From JBEKYD01 sp052325345 (lineage in GTDB: Bacteria > Acidobacteriota > Terriglobia > Bryobacterales > Bryobacteraceae): a DNA stretch of 5,438 nucleotides. Made by a program: the position numbers and the translations under genes. The notes below the pieces were generated by a model that saw only the letters and a list, made by a program, of their open reading frames with translations, ran no database searches and had not been told where the DNA came from. The stretch lies in assembly GCA_052325345.1 (NCBI GenBank), contig JBKQVG010000345.1:1-5438 (forward strand). The letters are read 5' to 3'. Of the stretch, positions 1 to 5,438 are shown piece by piece. The stretch's first letter is position 1, and each line of letters opens with the position of its first letter.

Positions 1-351
1 TTGTCGTCTGTCAGGCTGTTACGCCTTGGCGAGGGCCCGACAGACCACGAAAAACGATGGTCTGTCCCACCGCCTCACCGCCGAACTCTGGCTCAACCCA
101 AATTCCACGACATCAGGAGTTTGGAGACTCGACGCGGCACCCACGAGTGCGTACGCCACGGTGGCCAATGTGAAATTAATCTTGCGCTGCACTAAGGCGG
201 TGATCCCGGTATCAGTTCTCTGAGAGGGCGCCAGCGGGCGGCAAGAGGTTGACGTCTGGAGCTCCGTCAGCGGTCAGCTTCCCAGGCCGGTCCAGGAAGG
301 CGCAAGCTCGCCGGTCTGCCGCAAAAGCTGACCGCTGAAAGCTGACAGCTT
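1..351. other. Left-edge region with no confident gene
   Basis: I see no recognisable protein or RNA gene here. One plus-strand frame is open from base 2 to a stop at 221-223 (about 73 codons). Roughly two thirds of its third positions are G or C, it has no recognisable motif, and it overlaps the hairpins at 6-66. It could be the tail of a gene that starts left of the window, but the evidence is too weak to call one. The other frames give only short, unrecognised peptides. The stretch holds two repeat structures, listed separately, and a GGAGCTCC palindrome at 258-265. Since ydcF ends at 352 on the minus strand, the right half of this stretch is also its 3' flank. Confidence 0.5.
6..66. repeat. 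Three-copy 7-mer forming two alternative hairpins
   Basis: GTCTGTC occurs at 6-12 and again at 60-66, and its reverse complement GACAGAC lies between them at 39-45. The middle and right copies extend to a perfect 9-bp stem, GACAGACCA (39-47) with TGGTCTGTC (58-66), around a 10-nt loop. The left and middle copies give a 7-bp stem enclosing a small AGGC/GCCT hairpin (13-16 with 23-26). The middle arm can pair with only one partner at a time. No T-run follows the 9-bp stem, so it does not look like a standard intrinsic terminator. Its function is unknown: it could be an RNA switch, a protein-binding site or the end of a decayed mobile element. Confidence 0.5.
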
Positions 352-354
352 TTA
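264..354. repeat. GCTGA heptad repeat with 14-bp inverted repeat
   Basis: The right part is a run of 7-base units: GCTGACC (327-333), GCTGAAA (334-340), GCTGACA (341-347) and a decayed GCTTTTA (348-354). The left part carries two units in inverted orientation (267-280). The two parts form a perfect 14-bp inverted repeat, 267-280 with 325-338, around a 44-nt spacer. The right array also holds AAAGCTG-A-CAGCTTT (338-352), a near-perfect palindrome. The last unit contains the TAA stop (354-352) of the minus-strand DUF218 gene, so the array begins right at the end of that gene. It could fold in the ydcF transcript and protect its 3' end, but no U-run follows. It looks like a dispersed intergenic repeat, which I cannot confirm from one copy. 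Confidence 0.6.
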
Positions 355-936
355 CACCGCCACCCCAGCCCTCCACAGCACGTAGCCGATGGCTTGTTTG
401 AAGTAGTTCCACGGGTCGCGGAAGGCGTGGGCGGCTTCCTTGCGCGGGGAGCCGTAGACGGCAAGGCCGCGGGATTGCAGAATCTTCTTGACGCGGTAGA
501 TGTGATAGCCGTCGCTCACCACGATCACCGAGTGCAGGCCCATGCGGCTGAGGATTTCGCCGGAGAGCGCGGTGGAATACATGGTGGAGTCTCCCTGGTT
601 TTCGACAATAATGGATTCGGCCGGCACGCCGCGGCCGATGAGGTAGGAACGGCCGACGCCGCCTTCGGTATACAAACGGTCGCCGCCGGCGCCGCCGGTG
701 GTGAGAATGCGGGGAGCCAGCTTTCTGCGGTACAGTTCCAGGGCATGATCGAGGCGGGCGCGCAGCACGGGCGACGGGCGGCCGTTGTATTCGGCGGCGC
801 CCAGCACCATGATGACGTCGGACGGCCGCGCTTCATCGATCGCCGATTGGCGCTCGATTCTTACGGCGGTAACCGCGACGTACGCAGCCAGGGCGGTCAA
901 CCCCGCCACCATCCCCATCCAAACCGCTCGTTTCAT
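352..936 (-). CDS. YdcF/SanA-like DUF218 membrane-anchored protein
   Basis: This is a 194-residue protein with a single N-terminal hydrophobic segment (about residues 4-26, after MKR), followed by a DUF218 domain (about 39-165). That suggests an inner-membrane anchor with the domain probably periplasmic. Family hallmarks visible are DVIMVLGA (40-47), the glycine-rich TTGGAGG (79-85), the E-GDST stretch (112-118) and the VVSDGYHIYR block (139-148). The biochemical role of the family is unsettled; E. coli members include YdcF, reported to bind S-adenosylmethionine, and SanA, linked to vancomycin exclusion and the envelope barrier. The Glu-Asn often seen after the Thr of the middle motif is replaced by Tyr-Ser here. 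I chose the ATG at 936-934 because it precedes the basic-hydrophobic anchor; the open frame extending further upstream is antisense to the methyltransferase gene. No strong Shine-Dalgarno is visible. The gene is divergent from the methyltransferase gene and its stop lies inside a repeat. Confidence 0.88.
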   Translation of the reverse strand: MKRAVWMGMVAGLTALAAYVAVTAVRIERQSAIDEARPSDVIMVLGAAEYNGRPSPVLRARLDHALELYRRKLAPRILTTGGAGGDRLYTEGGVGRSYLIGRGVPAESIIVENQGDSTMYSTALSGEILSRMGLHSVIVVSDGYHIYRVKKILQSRGLAVYGSPRKEAAHAFRDPWNYFKQAIGYVLWRAGVAV

Positions 937-972
937 CTGCGCTATGCTGTTCGTGCGAACTCCTATTGTAAG
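937..972. promoter_or_regulatory. Divergent intergenic region with palindrome
   Basis: Only 36 bp separate the start codons of two divergent genes. In it lies GTTCG-TG-CGAAC (949-960), a palindrome with 5-bp arms. For the minus-strand gene, TACAAT (970-965) matches five of six bases of a sigma-70 -10 box and would give a leader of about 20 nt starting near the palindrome; no good -35 is visible. For the plus-strand gene, TATGCT (943-948) could serve as a -10, also without a clear -35. Any regulator bound to the palindrome would overlap both possible start sites. The promoter calls are weak; the palindrome is plain in the sequence. Confidence 0.35.
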
Positions 973-1779
973 ATGCCCCGTGCGGAGACGATAACGAGCG
1001 CGGCCAACCCCCTGATCAAAGACGTGCGGCGGGCCATCGGGCGCGGCGGCCTCACCAGCGAAGGCTGGTGCGTGGCGGAAACCTTTCACCTGCTGGAGGA
1101 AGCGCTGCGCGGCGATGGCGAAGTGAAGGTGGTGCTGGCGGCGGCTTCGGTGGAATCCGCGGTGGAAGCGCATCTGCTTGGGAGGAACGGGGTCAAAATA
1201 GCCATCCTGCCGGACGAATTGTTTGCCGCGGTGAGCGGCACCGAAGCGGCGCAGGGCGTGATGGCGCTGGTGAAACCGCCGGAGTGGAGGCTGCCGCACC
1301 TGTTTCGAGGCTTGCCGCTGGTGGTGGTGCTGGACGGCTTGCAGGACCCCGGCAACGCGGGCGCCATCCTGCGGGCGGCCGAAGCGTTCGGAGCCACGGG
1401 CGCGATTTTCGTCAAAGGCGCCGTGAGCCCATTCAATCCCAAGACCGTCCGCGCATCCGCCGGTTCGCTGTTTCGCGTGCCGATGCTGCACGGCATGGAA
1501 GCGTCCGTGGCGCGCGCCGCCTTGCAGCGGAATGGGGTGAAATCGTTCGCCGCGGTTCCGGCGCGGCCGGGCGTGGAGGTGCGCCCGCTGGCGGAGGTAG
1601 ATCTGTCGGGACCGGTGGCCTTCATCATCGGCAATGAGGCGCGCGGGGTGGGCGCGGAACTGCAGTCGGCGGCGCTCGATATCACCATTCCCACCGCGGT
1701 GGTGGAATCCTTGAACGCATCGGTGGCGGCCGGCATTCTGCTCTACGAAGCGCGCCGGCAGCGGGCATTGCGATTATGA
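973..1779 (+). CDS. SpoU/TrmH-family RNA 2'-O-methyltransferase
   Basis: This 268-residue protein has the usual size and order for the family. An N-terminal substrate-binding domain of the MRM3/RlmB type (about 1-100) includes the opening ITSAANPLIKDVRR (7-20) and EGWCVAE (30-36). A C-terminal SPOUT (trefoil-knot) methyltransferase domain (about 114-262) follows. Its three signature motifs are all present: LDGLQDPGNAGAILRAAEA (120-138, with Asn128 and Arg134), FIIGNEARGV (217-226, with Glu222) and IPTAVVESLNASVAAGILLYE (239-259, with Ser246, Asn248 and Ser250). Such enzymes transfer a methyl group from S-adenosylmethionine to a ribose 2'-OH in rRNA or tRNA in the cytoplasm. The exact target cannot be read from the sequence, so no rlmB or trmH symbol is given. 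The ATG at 973 is chosen because the conserved N-terminus begins just after it; there is no clear Shine-Dalgarno. The gene overlaps rarA by ATGA. Confidence 0.93.
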   Translation: MPRAETITSAANPLIKDVRRAIGRGGLTSEGWCVAETFHLLEEALRGDGEVKVVLAAASVESAVEAHLLGRNGVKIAILPDELFAAVSGTEAAQGVMALVKPPEWRLPHLFRGLPLVVVLDGLQDPGNAGAILRAAEAFGATGAIFVKGAVSPFNPKTVRASAGSLFRVPMLHGMEASVARAALQRNGVKSFAAVPARPGVEVRPLAEVDLSGPVAFIIGNEARGVGAELQSAALDITIPTAVVESLNASVAAGILLYEARRQRALRL

Positions 1780-3098
1780 GCCTGTTCGACATGGCGCCGC
1801 TCGAAGCTGGAAACGTGAAGCGCCCGCTGGCGGAGCGCATGCGGCCGGAGCGCCTCGAAGACCTCGTCGGCCAGGAACACATTCTGGGGCCGGGAAAGCC
1901 GCTGCGCCGCGAGATCGAGCGCGACGAGCTCAGCTCCATCATCTTGTGGGGACCGCCGGGGGTGGGCAAAACGTCGCTGGCGCGCCTGATTGCGCGGCTG
2001 ACGCGCTGTGAATTCGTGCCCTTCAGCGCCGTGCTGGCGGGCATCAAGGAAATCAAGGCGGTAATGGCGGACGCGGAGCGGTTACGCCGCGCCGGGCGCC
2101 GCACGATTCTGTTCATCGACGAGATTCACCGCTTCAACAAAGCCCAGCAGGACGCTTTTCTGCCCTACGTGGAGCGCGGCGATATTATCCTGATCGGCGC
2201 CACCACCGAAAACCCGTCGTTCGAGGTGAACTCGGCCCTGCTCTCGCGTTCGCGAGTTTATCTGCTGCGCAGCCTGACCGTGCCTGAAGTAGTGACGCTG
2301 CTGAAACGGGCGTTGCCGGTGCTGAACCTGGCCGCGCCGGACGATTTGTTGGAGCAGATCGCCATCTACTCCAATGGCGATGCGCGCCAGGCGTACAACA
2401 CGTTGGAGGCCGCGGCGGCGGCATCCGAGGGAGGCGATCTCGCCGCCCAGGCCGTGGAAGACGCCATTGCGCGCAAGGTGCTGCTGTATGACAAGAGCGG
2501 CGAAGAACATTTCAACCTGATTTCGGCGCTGCACAAGTCGGTCCGGTCGAGCGACCCCGATGCGGCGCTGTACTGGCTGGGGCGCATGTTCGAAGGCGGA
2601 GAAGACCGCATGTACATCGCTCGCCGGATGGTTCGTATGTCGATCGAAGATATCGGCATGGCCGACCCGCGCGCCATGGAGCAGGCCATCGCGGCCATGC
2701 AGACCGTGCATTTTCTGGGAACGCCCGAAGGCGACCTGGCGCTGGCCCAGTTGGCCATCTACCTTTCCGCCGCGCCCAAATCGGACGCCAGTTACCGCGC
2801 CCTCAATGCGGTAGCCGAAGACGTGGCCCAGACCGTGGCCGAGCCGGTTCCGATGAACCTGCGCAACGCCCCCACGCGCCACATGAAAGAGTGGGGCTAC
2901 GGCCAGGGCTATCAACACGCCCACCAGTTCGAAAACGCGATTGTGGATATGGACTGCCTGCCGCCGTCGCTCAAGGGCCGCCGATATTACTTCCCGACCG
3001 ACCGCGGCATGGAACAGAGGATCGCGGCGAGGTTGGCGGAGATTCGGGCGCGGAGAGAGAAAAAGCAAGAGCAGGGGAGCGATCGGCCGGCTTCCTGA
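1776..3098 (+). CDS. rarA: Replication-associated recombination protein RarA (MgsA), AAA+ ATPase
   Basis: This 440-residue protein is full length for RarA/MgsA/WRNIP1, a clamp-loader-related AAA+ ATPase that acts at stalled or gapped replication forks. It opens with the family stretch PLAERMRPERLEDLVGQEHILG (17-38). Walker A is GPPGVGKT (59-66), Walker B ILFIDEIH (111-118), sensor 1 GATTENP (141-147), the arginine-finger region LLSRSR (155-160) and the sensor-2 region SNGDAR (199-204). The C-terminal tetramerisation part is intact: SIEDIGMADPRA (289-300), the APKSD stretch (333-337), PVPMNLRNAPT (358-367) and WGYGQGYQ-H (373-381). A short charged tail follows (425-440). No catalytic residue is missing. 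The start ATG overlaps the methyltransferase stop (ATGA, 1776-1779), so translation is probably coupled and rarA co-transcribed. No obvious intrinsic terminator follows. Confidence 0.97.
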   Translation: MSLFDMAPLEAGNVKRPLAERMRPERLEDLVGQEHILGPGKPLRREIERDELSSIILWGPPGVGKTSLARLIARLTRCEFVPFSAVLAGIKEIKAVMADAERLRRAGRRTILFIDEIHRFNKAQQDAFLPYVERGDIILIGATTENPSFEVNSALLSRSRVYLLRSLTVPEVVTLLKRALPVLNLAAPDDLLEQIAIYSNGDARQAYNTLEAAAAASEGGDLAAQAVEDAIARKVLLYDKSGEEHFNLISALHKSVRSSDPDAALYWLGRMFEGGEDRMYIARRMVRMSIEDIGMADPRAMEQAIAAMQTVHFLGTPEGDLALAQLAIYLSAAPKSDASYRALNAVAEDVAQTVAEPVPMNLRNAPTRHMKEWGYGQGYQHAHQFENAIVDMDCLPPSLKGRRYYFPTDRGMEQRIAARLAEIRARREKKQEQGSDRPAS

Positions 3099-3209
3099 AG
3101 ACCCAAGAGTTGCCAGCCCATGCAAAGGGCGGGGCGAGACCGCCTGAACGCCGGGTCGCGCTCTTGCCTCCGGCATTTGTGCCAAAGTAACACTGGTGGA
3201 GGATATCCG
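3099..3209 (+). other. Gap between rarA and thiamine-binding gene
   Basis: These 111 bp hold several small inverted repeats: GCCC/GGGC (3116-3119 with 3127-3130), GGCGG/CCGCC (3128-3132 with 3140-3144, 7-nt loop) and GGCA/TGCC (3172-3175 with 3180-3183, 4-nt loop). A CAAGAG/CTCTTG pair (3104-3109 with 3161-3166) encloses the first two. None is followed by a T-run. I looked for the conserved pieces of a TPP riboswitch, since the next gene encodes a thiamine-binding family protein, and did not find them. No convincing promoter is visible; a TTGCCT-like -35 at 3164-3169 would place the transcript start on the ribosome binding site. Read-through from rarA is possible. Confidence 0.4.
3198..3202 (+). 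promoter_or_regulatory. Strong Shine-Dalgarno for the thiamine-binding gene
   Basis: GGAGG lies 7 nt before the ATG at 3210. It fixes that start over the in-frame ATG at 3120, which would add an unrelated 30-residue extension. It is the only textbook ribosome binding site in the window, which suggests this gene is translated independently of its upstream neighbours. Confidence 0.85.
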
Positions 3210-3524
3210 ATGGAAGTGATCGCGGATTTGTGCATCATCCCGATGGGCGTCGGGGTTTCGGTCTCGAAAGAGGTCGCCTTGTGCGAGCGGATTCTGGCGG
3301 AAGCCGGCCTGAAGACGAAGCTGCACGCCTACGGCACCAATATCGAAGGCGATTGGGACGCGGTGTTTCAGGCGGTCAAACGATGCCACGAGGCGCTGCA
3401 CGCAGCCGGCGTGCCCCGCATTTCGACGAGCATGCGGTTCGGGACCCGGACGGATAGGGTTCAGAAAATGGAGGACAAAATCCGCAGCGTCGAGGAGAAG
3501 CTCAAGCACGACCCGCCGGCTTAG
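3210..3524 (+). CDS. MTH1187-family thiamine-binding protein (DUF77)
   Basis: This 104-residue protein is full length for the Thiamine_BP family (PF01910, formerly DUF77; MTH1187 and yeast YBL001c type). These are small cytosolic ferredoxin-like-fold proteins that form tetramers and bind thiamine or a related ligand. The visible signature is an opening strand ending IIPMGVGVSVSKEVA (9-23), then the second strand with LHAYGTNIEGDWDAVFQAVK (38-57), a helix with CHEALHAAGVPRIS (59-72), and a charged C-terminal helix (82-100). No signal peptide is present. The role of the family in vivo is not settled; buffering or sensing of thiamine has been suggested. No thiamine biosynthesis or transport gene is in the window. 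The gene stands alone on the plus strand after rarA, and its TAG stop overlaps the stop of the convergent glycosyltransferase gene. Confidence 0.9.
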   Translation: MEVIADLCIIPMGVGVSVSKEVALCERILAEAGLKTKLHAYGTNIEGDWDAVFQAVKRCHEALHAAGVPRISTSMRFGTRTDRVQKMEDKIRSVEEKLKHDPPA

Positions 3525-4603
3525 ACGCCCGCGGTCTTTTCGAGCAGCTTCTCGTACGCGTCGGTTACGGCGTCCCAGGAGTAGCGCTGGCGGACGCGTT
3601 CCATGGCGCGGGCGCGAAGGGCGCGGCGCTCCTCTTCGCTCATGGAGAGAAGCTGGCGGATGCGGGCGGCGAGGGTGCCGGGCTCGAAGGGGATGCCGGC
3701 ATCGCCGGCGACTTCGGCATTTTCCCCGGTATCGCGATAGAGCACCAGGGCGCCGCGGCCCATGGCTTCGATCAGGGCGGGGTGCGTGCCGCCGACTTCG
3801 GTGGCGTGGATGTAGGCAAAGCAGTGGGAATCGAGCTCGTGATAGCCGGCGCCGTAAATGGCGCCGGGAATGACGATGCGCGGATCGGTGGTATCGCGGA
3901 CCTGGCGGATGTAATCCTGGGCATAGGGCGCGTCGCCGATCAGCGCCAGGTGCATGGGCGTATCCACCTGCTCGAAAGCCTGCCGCACTTCGAGCGCCCG
4001 ATTCTCGGGCTCCATGCGGCTGACGTATAGAAAATACTGTTGGGGCGCGAGGCCCAGTTGCTCCAAGACCGCGGTGGTGGGGACCTTGCCGACTTCGGCC
4101 CCGTAGGGGATGAACACGCTGTCTCTGCCGTAGCGGCCGCGGTAGTACTGGCGGATGGTTTCGGCGTCGGTCACTACTATGTTGGGGAAGACCGTGGCCA
4201 GCCATTCCGACGCCAGGTACCAGGCTTTGGCCAGGCGATTCCATTTCTTGCGCTTGCGCTCGATGCCGTCCACGTTGAGAACGACGGGGACGCCGGCGAG
4301 GCGCGGCCAAAGAGTGAAGACGGCGTTGGCGCCGTTGCAGTAGAGGGCAACGTCGGGGCGGTGAAACAGCAGGTGCGCGGTGGAGACGGCGGTGTGGGCG
4401 ATGGTGTCGAGGTACTTGTGGCGAATGGTGGGCAGGTACTGGAGCCGCACGCCGCGGTATTCGGCCTCGGGATGGCGGTCCCGGCAGTAGACCGTCACGG
4501 TGTGGCCGCGGGCGGCCAGGCGCGTGGAAATCTCTTCCGCGAAGGTCTCGAATCCGCCGTAACCGGCCGGAATGCCCCGCGTACCGAGGAGGGCGATTCG
4601 CAT
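3521..4603 (-). CDS. GT4 glycosyltransferase with N-terminal DUF1972 domain
   Basis: This 360-residue GT-B-fold enzyme probably transfers a sugar from a nucleotide donor to a lipid-linked surface glycan at the cytoplasmic face of the membrane. Residues 1 to about 180 are the DUF1972 (Glyco_trans_4-like) acceptor half, opening with IALLGTRGIPAGYGGFETFAEE (3-24) and including LNVDGIERKRKKWNR (109-123). Residues about 185-340 are the Glycos_transf_1 donor half, with YVSRMEPENRALEV (193-206), GDAPY (223-227), the HATEVGGTHPALIEAMGRG block (266-284) and DTGENAEVAGDAG (291-303). Related proteins include rhamnosyltransferases of capsule loci such as WchF/Cps2T, but donor and acceptor cannot be told here. 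In the E-x7-E region the second Glu is E279, while the position eight residues before it is Gly271; E269 is two residues further upstream. The start is the ATG at 4603-4601, 15 bp after the upstream glycosyltransferase stop, so the two are an operon. The only purine-rich motif, AAGG, is 13 nt away and weak. Confidence 0.93.
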   Translation of the reverse strand: MRIALLGTRGIPAGYGGFETFAEEISTRLAARGHTVTVYCRDRHPEAEYRGVRLQYLPTIRHKYLDTIAHTAVSTAHLLFHRPDVALYCNGANAVFTLWPRLAGVPVVLNVDGIERKRKKWNRLAKAWYLASEWLATVFPNIVVTDAETIRQYYRGRYGRDSVFIPYGAEVGKVPTTAVLEQLGLAPQQYFLYVSRMEPENRALEVRQAFEQVDTPMHLALIGDAPYAQDYIRQVRDTTDPRIVIPGAIYGAGYHELDSHCFAYIHATEVGGTHPALIEAMGRGALVLYRDTGENAEVAGDAGIPFEPGTLAARIRQLLSMSEEERRALRARAMERVRQRYSWDAVTDAYEKLLEKTAGV

Positions 4604-4618
4604 GGGACGGAGCGTGCC

Positions 4619-5438
4619 TTACGTCTTGATCCTGGTGGCAGCTTCCTGGCGGGAGAGCATCCGCGCCATCTTGCGGGGAGTCTGCTTACTGACCGGCTTG
4701 TATTGGAACCAACTGGCCATATACTCGCCATCCACGCGGCGGGTGGATTGAATGAGGCGGCGCTTGGCGAAAATGCGCCGGGCGTTGGCGGCCAGAAACC
4801 AGAAAGCCTTCAGCGAGCTGTGCTCCCACACCATGCACCAGGCGAACACCATGAGATCGCGCGCCGTGATGGACAACCAGTTGCGCCAGTAGAGGTCCGG
4901 CGAAATGTTCTTGATGCGCATCAGGAAGCGGTTCTTCACCGAGTGCATGTTGATTTCGGGCGGCAGCGCCCGTCGGTTGCCGGGAAGGACTTTGCGCACA
5001 TGGTAACCGCGCGCGTAAGGGGCATAGAGGCACTTCCAACCCATCAACTGCGCGCGCCAGGCGACGTCGGCATCTTCGCGGTAGACGAAGAAGTCGGAAT
5101 CGAAGAATTCGCCGTCGAGTGAAATATCGTCGATCATGGCGCGGCGATACAGGGCGGCCGCGGCGGTGGCGCCGAACACGAATTCATACTGCAGGTAATC
5201 GCCGTTATCGACTTCCTGGCTGCCGCGGTCGAGGTGGCGCAGCATGGGGTTGAAGTAGATGCCGGTGGAATCCACCACGGGCCGCTCGGGAATTTCGAAA
5301 TGCGACGTCATGGTGAGCAGCTTGCCGCAGACGGTGCCGATCTTGGGGTCGAAATTGCCGGCGTCCACCAGGGCCTGGATGAAGTTGGGCAGGAGCAGAA
5401 CATCCGGGTTCAGGGTGAGGACCCAGTCGCCCGTGCTC
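4619..5438 (-). CDS. GT2 glycosyltransferase (WbbL-like), 5' end outside window
   Basis: The frame runs open from the right edge (first full codon 5437-5435) to the TAA at 4621-4619, giving 272 residues without the N-terminus. An internal GTG at 5368 is not the start, because the residues before it (STGDWVLTLNPDVLLLPNF) are the conserved GT2 core: NPDV stands at the metal/nucleotide-binding DxD position. Downstream are FVFGATAAAALYRR (86-99 of the visible part), FFVYREDADVAWRAQLMGW (116-134), containing the acidic ED motif that usually holds the catalytic base, and YHVRKV (145-150). This pattern fits the WbbL/rhamnosyltransferase-like branch of GT2. The hydrophobic stretch LSITARDLMVFAWCMVWE (188-205) and the following WFLAA could anchor the protein at the membrane. 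About 80 or more N-terminal residues are probably missing. It is transcribed into the GT4 gene, so both probably extend the same surface glycan; the sugar is unknown. Confidence 0.92.
   Translation of the reverse strand, partial: STGDWVLTLNPDVLLLPNFIQALVDAGNFDPKIGTVCGKLLTMTSHFEIPERPVVDSTGIYFNPMLRHLDRGSQEVDNGDYLQYEFVFGATAAAALYRRAMIDDISLDGEFFDSDFFVYREDADVAWRAQLMGWKCLYAPYARGYHVRKVLPGNRRALPPEINMHSVKNRFLMRIKNISPDLYWRNWLSITARDLMVFAWCMVWEHSSLKAFWFLAANARRIFAKRRLIQSTRRVDGEYMASWFQYKPVSKQTPRKMARMLSRQEAATRIKT

Noticed and set aside
2..223. Plus-strand frame open from the left edge to 223, possible gene tail
   Set aside because: Only about 73 codons, no recognisable motif, third-position GC only about two thirds, and it overlaps hairpins. 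Sequence to the left would be needed to call it.
394..972. Upstream extension of the methyltransferase gene
   Set aside because: It is antisense to the DUF218 gene and has no family similarity; the conserved N-terminus starts just after the ATG at 973.
937..1491. Upstream extension of the DUF218 gene
   Set aside because: The extension is antisense to the methyltransferase gene, and the natural start is the ATG just before the basic-hydrophobic anchor.
3099..3209. TPP riboswitch before the thiamine-binding gene
   Set aside because: The conserved CTGAGA-like and core helix elements are not present; only short GC hairpins are seen.
3524..3540. Possible intrinsic terminator: GAC/GTC stem then TTTT
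   Set aside because: The stem is only 3 bp with a GC-rich loop, and the T-run is four bases; too weak to call.
2082..4310. Minus-strand open frame of 742 codons
   Set aside because: It is antisense to rarA and the thiamine-binding gene and out of frame with the GT4 gene. The product is rich in Arg, Pro and His with no domain, as expected from a shadow of GC-rich coding DNA.
4040..5122. Plus-strand open frame of 360 codons across the glycosyltransferases
   Set aside because: Antisense to two genes with clear family motifs; low-complexity Gly/Ala/Val-rich product with no domain.
1..5438. CRISPR array, tRNA/rRNA, transposase, phage or toxin-antitoxin genes
   Set aside because: I looked on both strands and saw no spaced direct repeats, clover-leaf sequences or matching protein motifs.

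Overview
The window is a GC-rich bacterial chromosomal segment with five complete genes, one gene cut by the right edge, and about 350 bases at the left without a convincing gene. Gene content and protein style (a DUF218 protein beside a SpoU methyltransferase and RarA, and a GT2/GT4 pair with acidobacterial-looking motifs) suggest an Acidobacteriota-like soil bacterium, perhaps near Solibacter/Bryobacter. That placement is a guess from pattern memory, not from a search.

Layout. Positions 1-351 hold no confident gene but two repeat structures: a three-copy 7-mer that can form two alternative hairpins (6-66), and a heptad-periodic GCTGA repeat with a 14-bp inverted repeat (264-354) that includes the stop codon of the next gene. 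On the minus strand, 352-936 encodes a membrane-anchored YdcF/SanA-like (DUF218) protein. It diverges, across only 36 bp containing a palindrome, from a plus-strand pair: a SpoU/TrmH-type RNA 2'-O-methyltransferase (973-1779) and rarA (1776-3098), which overlap by ATGA. A 111-bp gap with small hairpins and a strong Shine-Dalgarno leads to a 104-residue thiamine-binding-family protein (3210-3524). Its stop codon overlaps that of a convergent minus-strand GT4 glycosyltransferase with an N-terminal DUF1972 region (3521-4603). Upstream of that gene, 15 bp away in the same direction, is the 3' part of a GT2 glycosyltransferase (4619 to the right edge).

How they fit together: the left part is housekeeping (RNA modification, replication-fork maintenance, a small vitamin-binding protein). 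The right part is the downstream end of a surface-polysaccharide operon entering the window from the right on the minus strand. I see no CRISPR array, transposase, phage gene, toxin-antitoxin pair, RNA gene or clearly new multi-gene system. The points most worth checking are the non-coding structures at the left, the tight divergent promoter with its palindrome, and the stop-on-stop convergence at 3521-3524.
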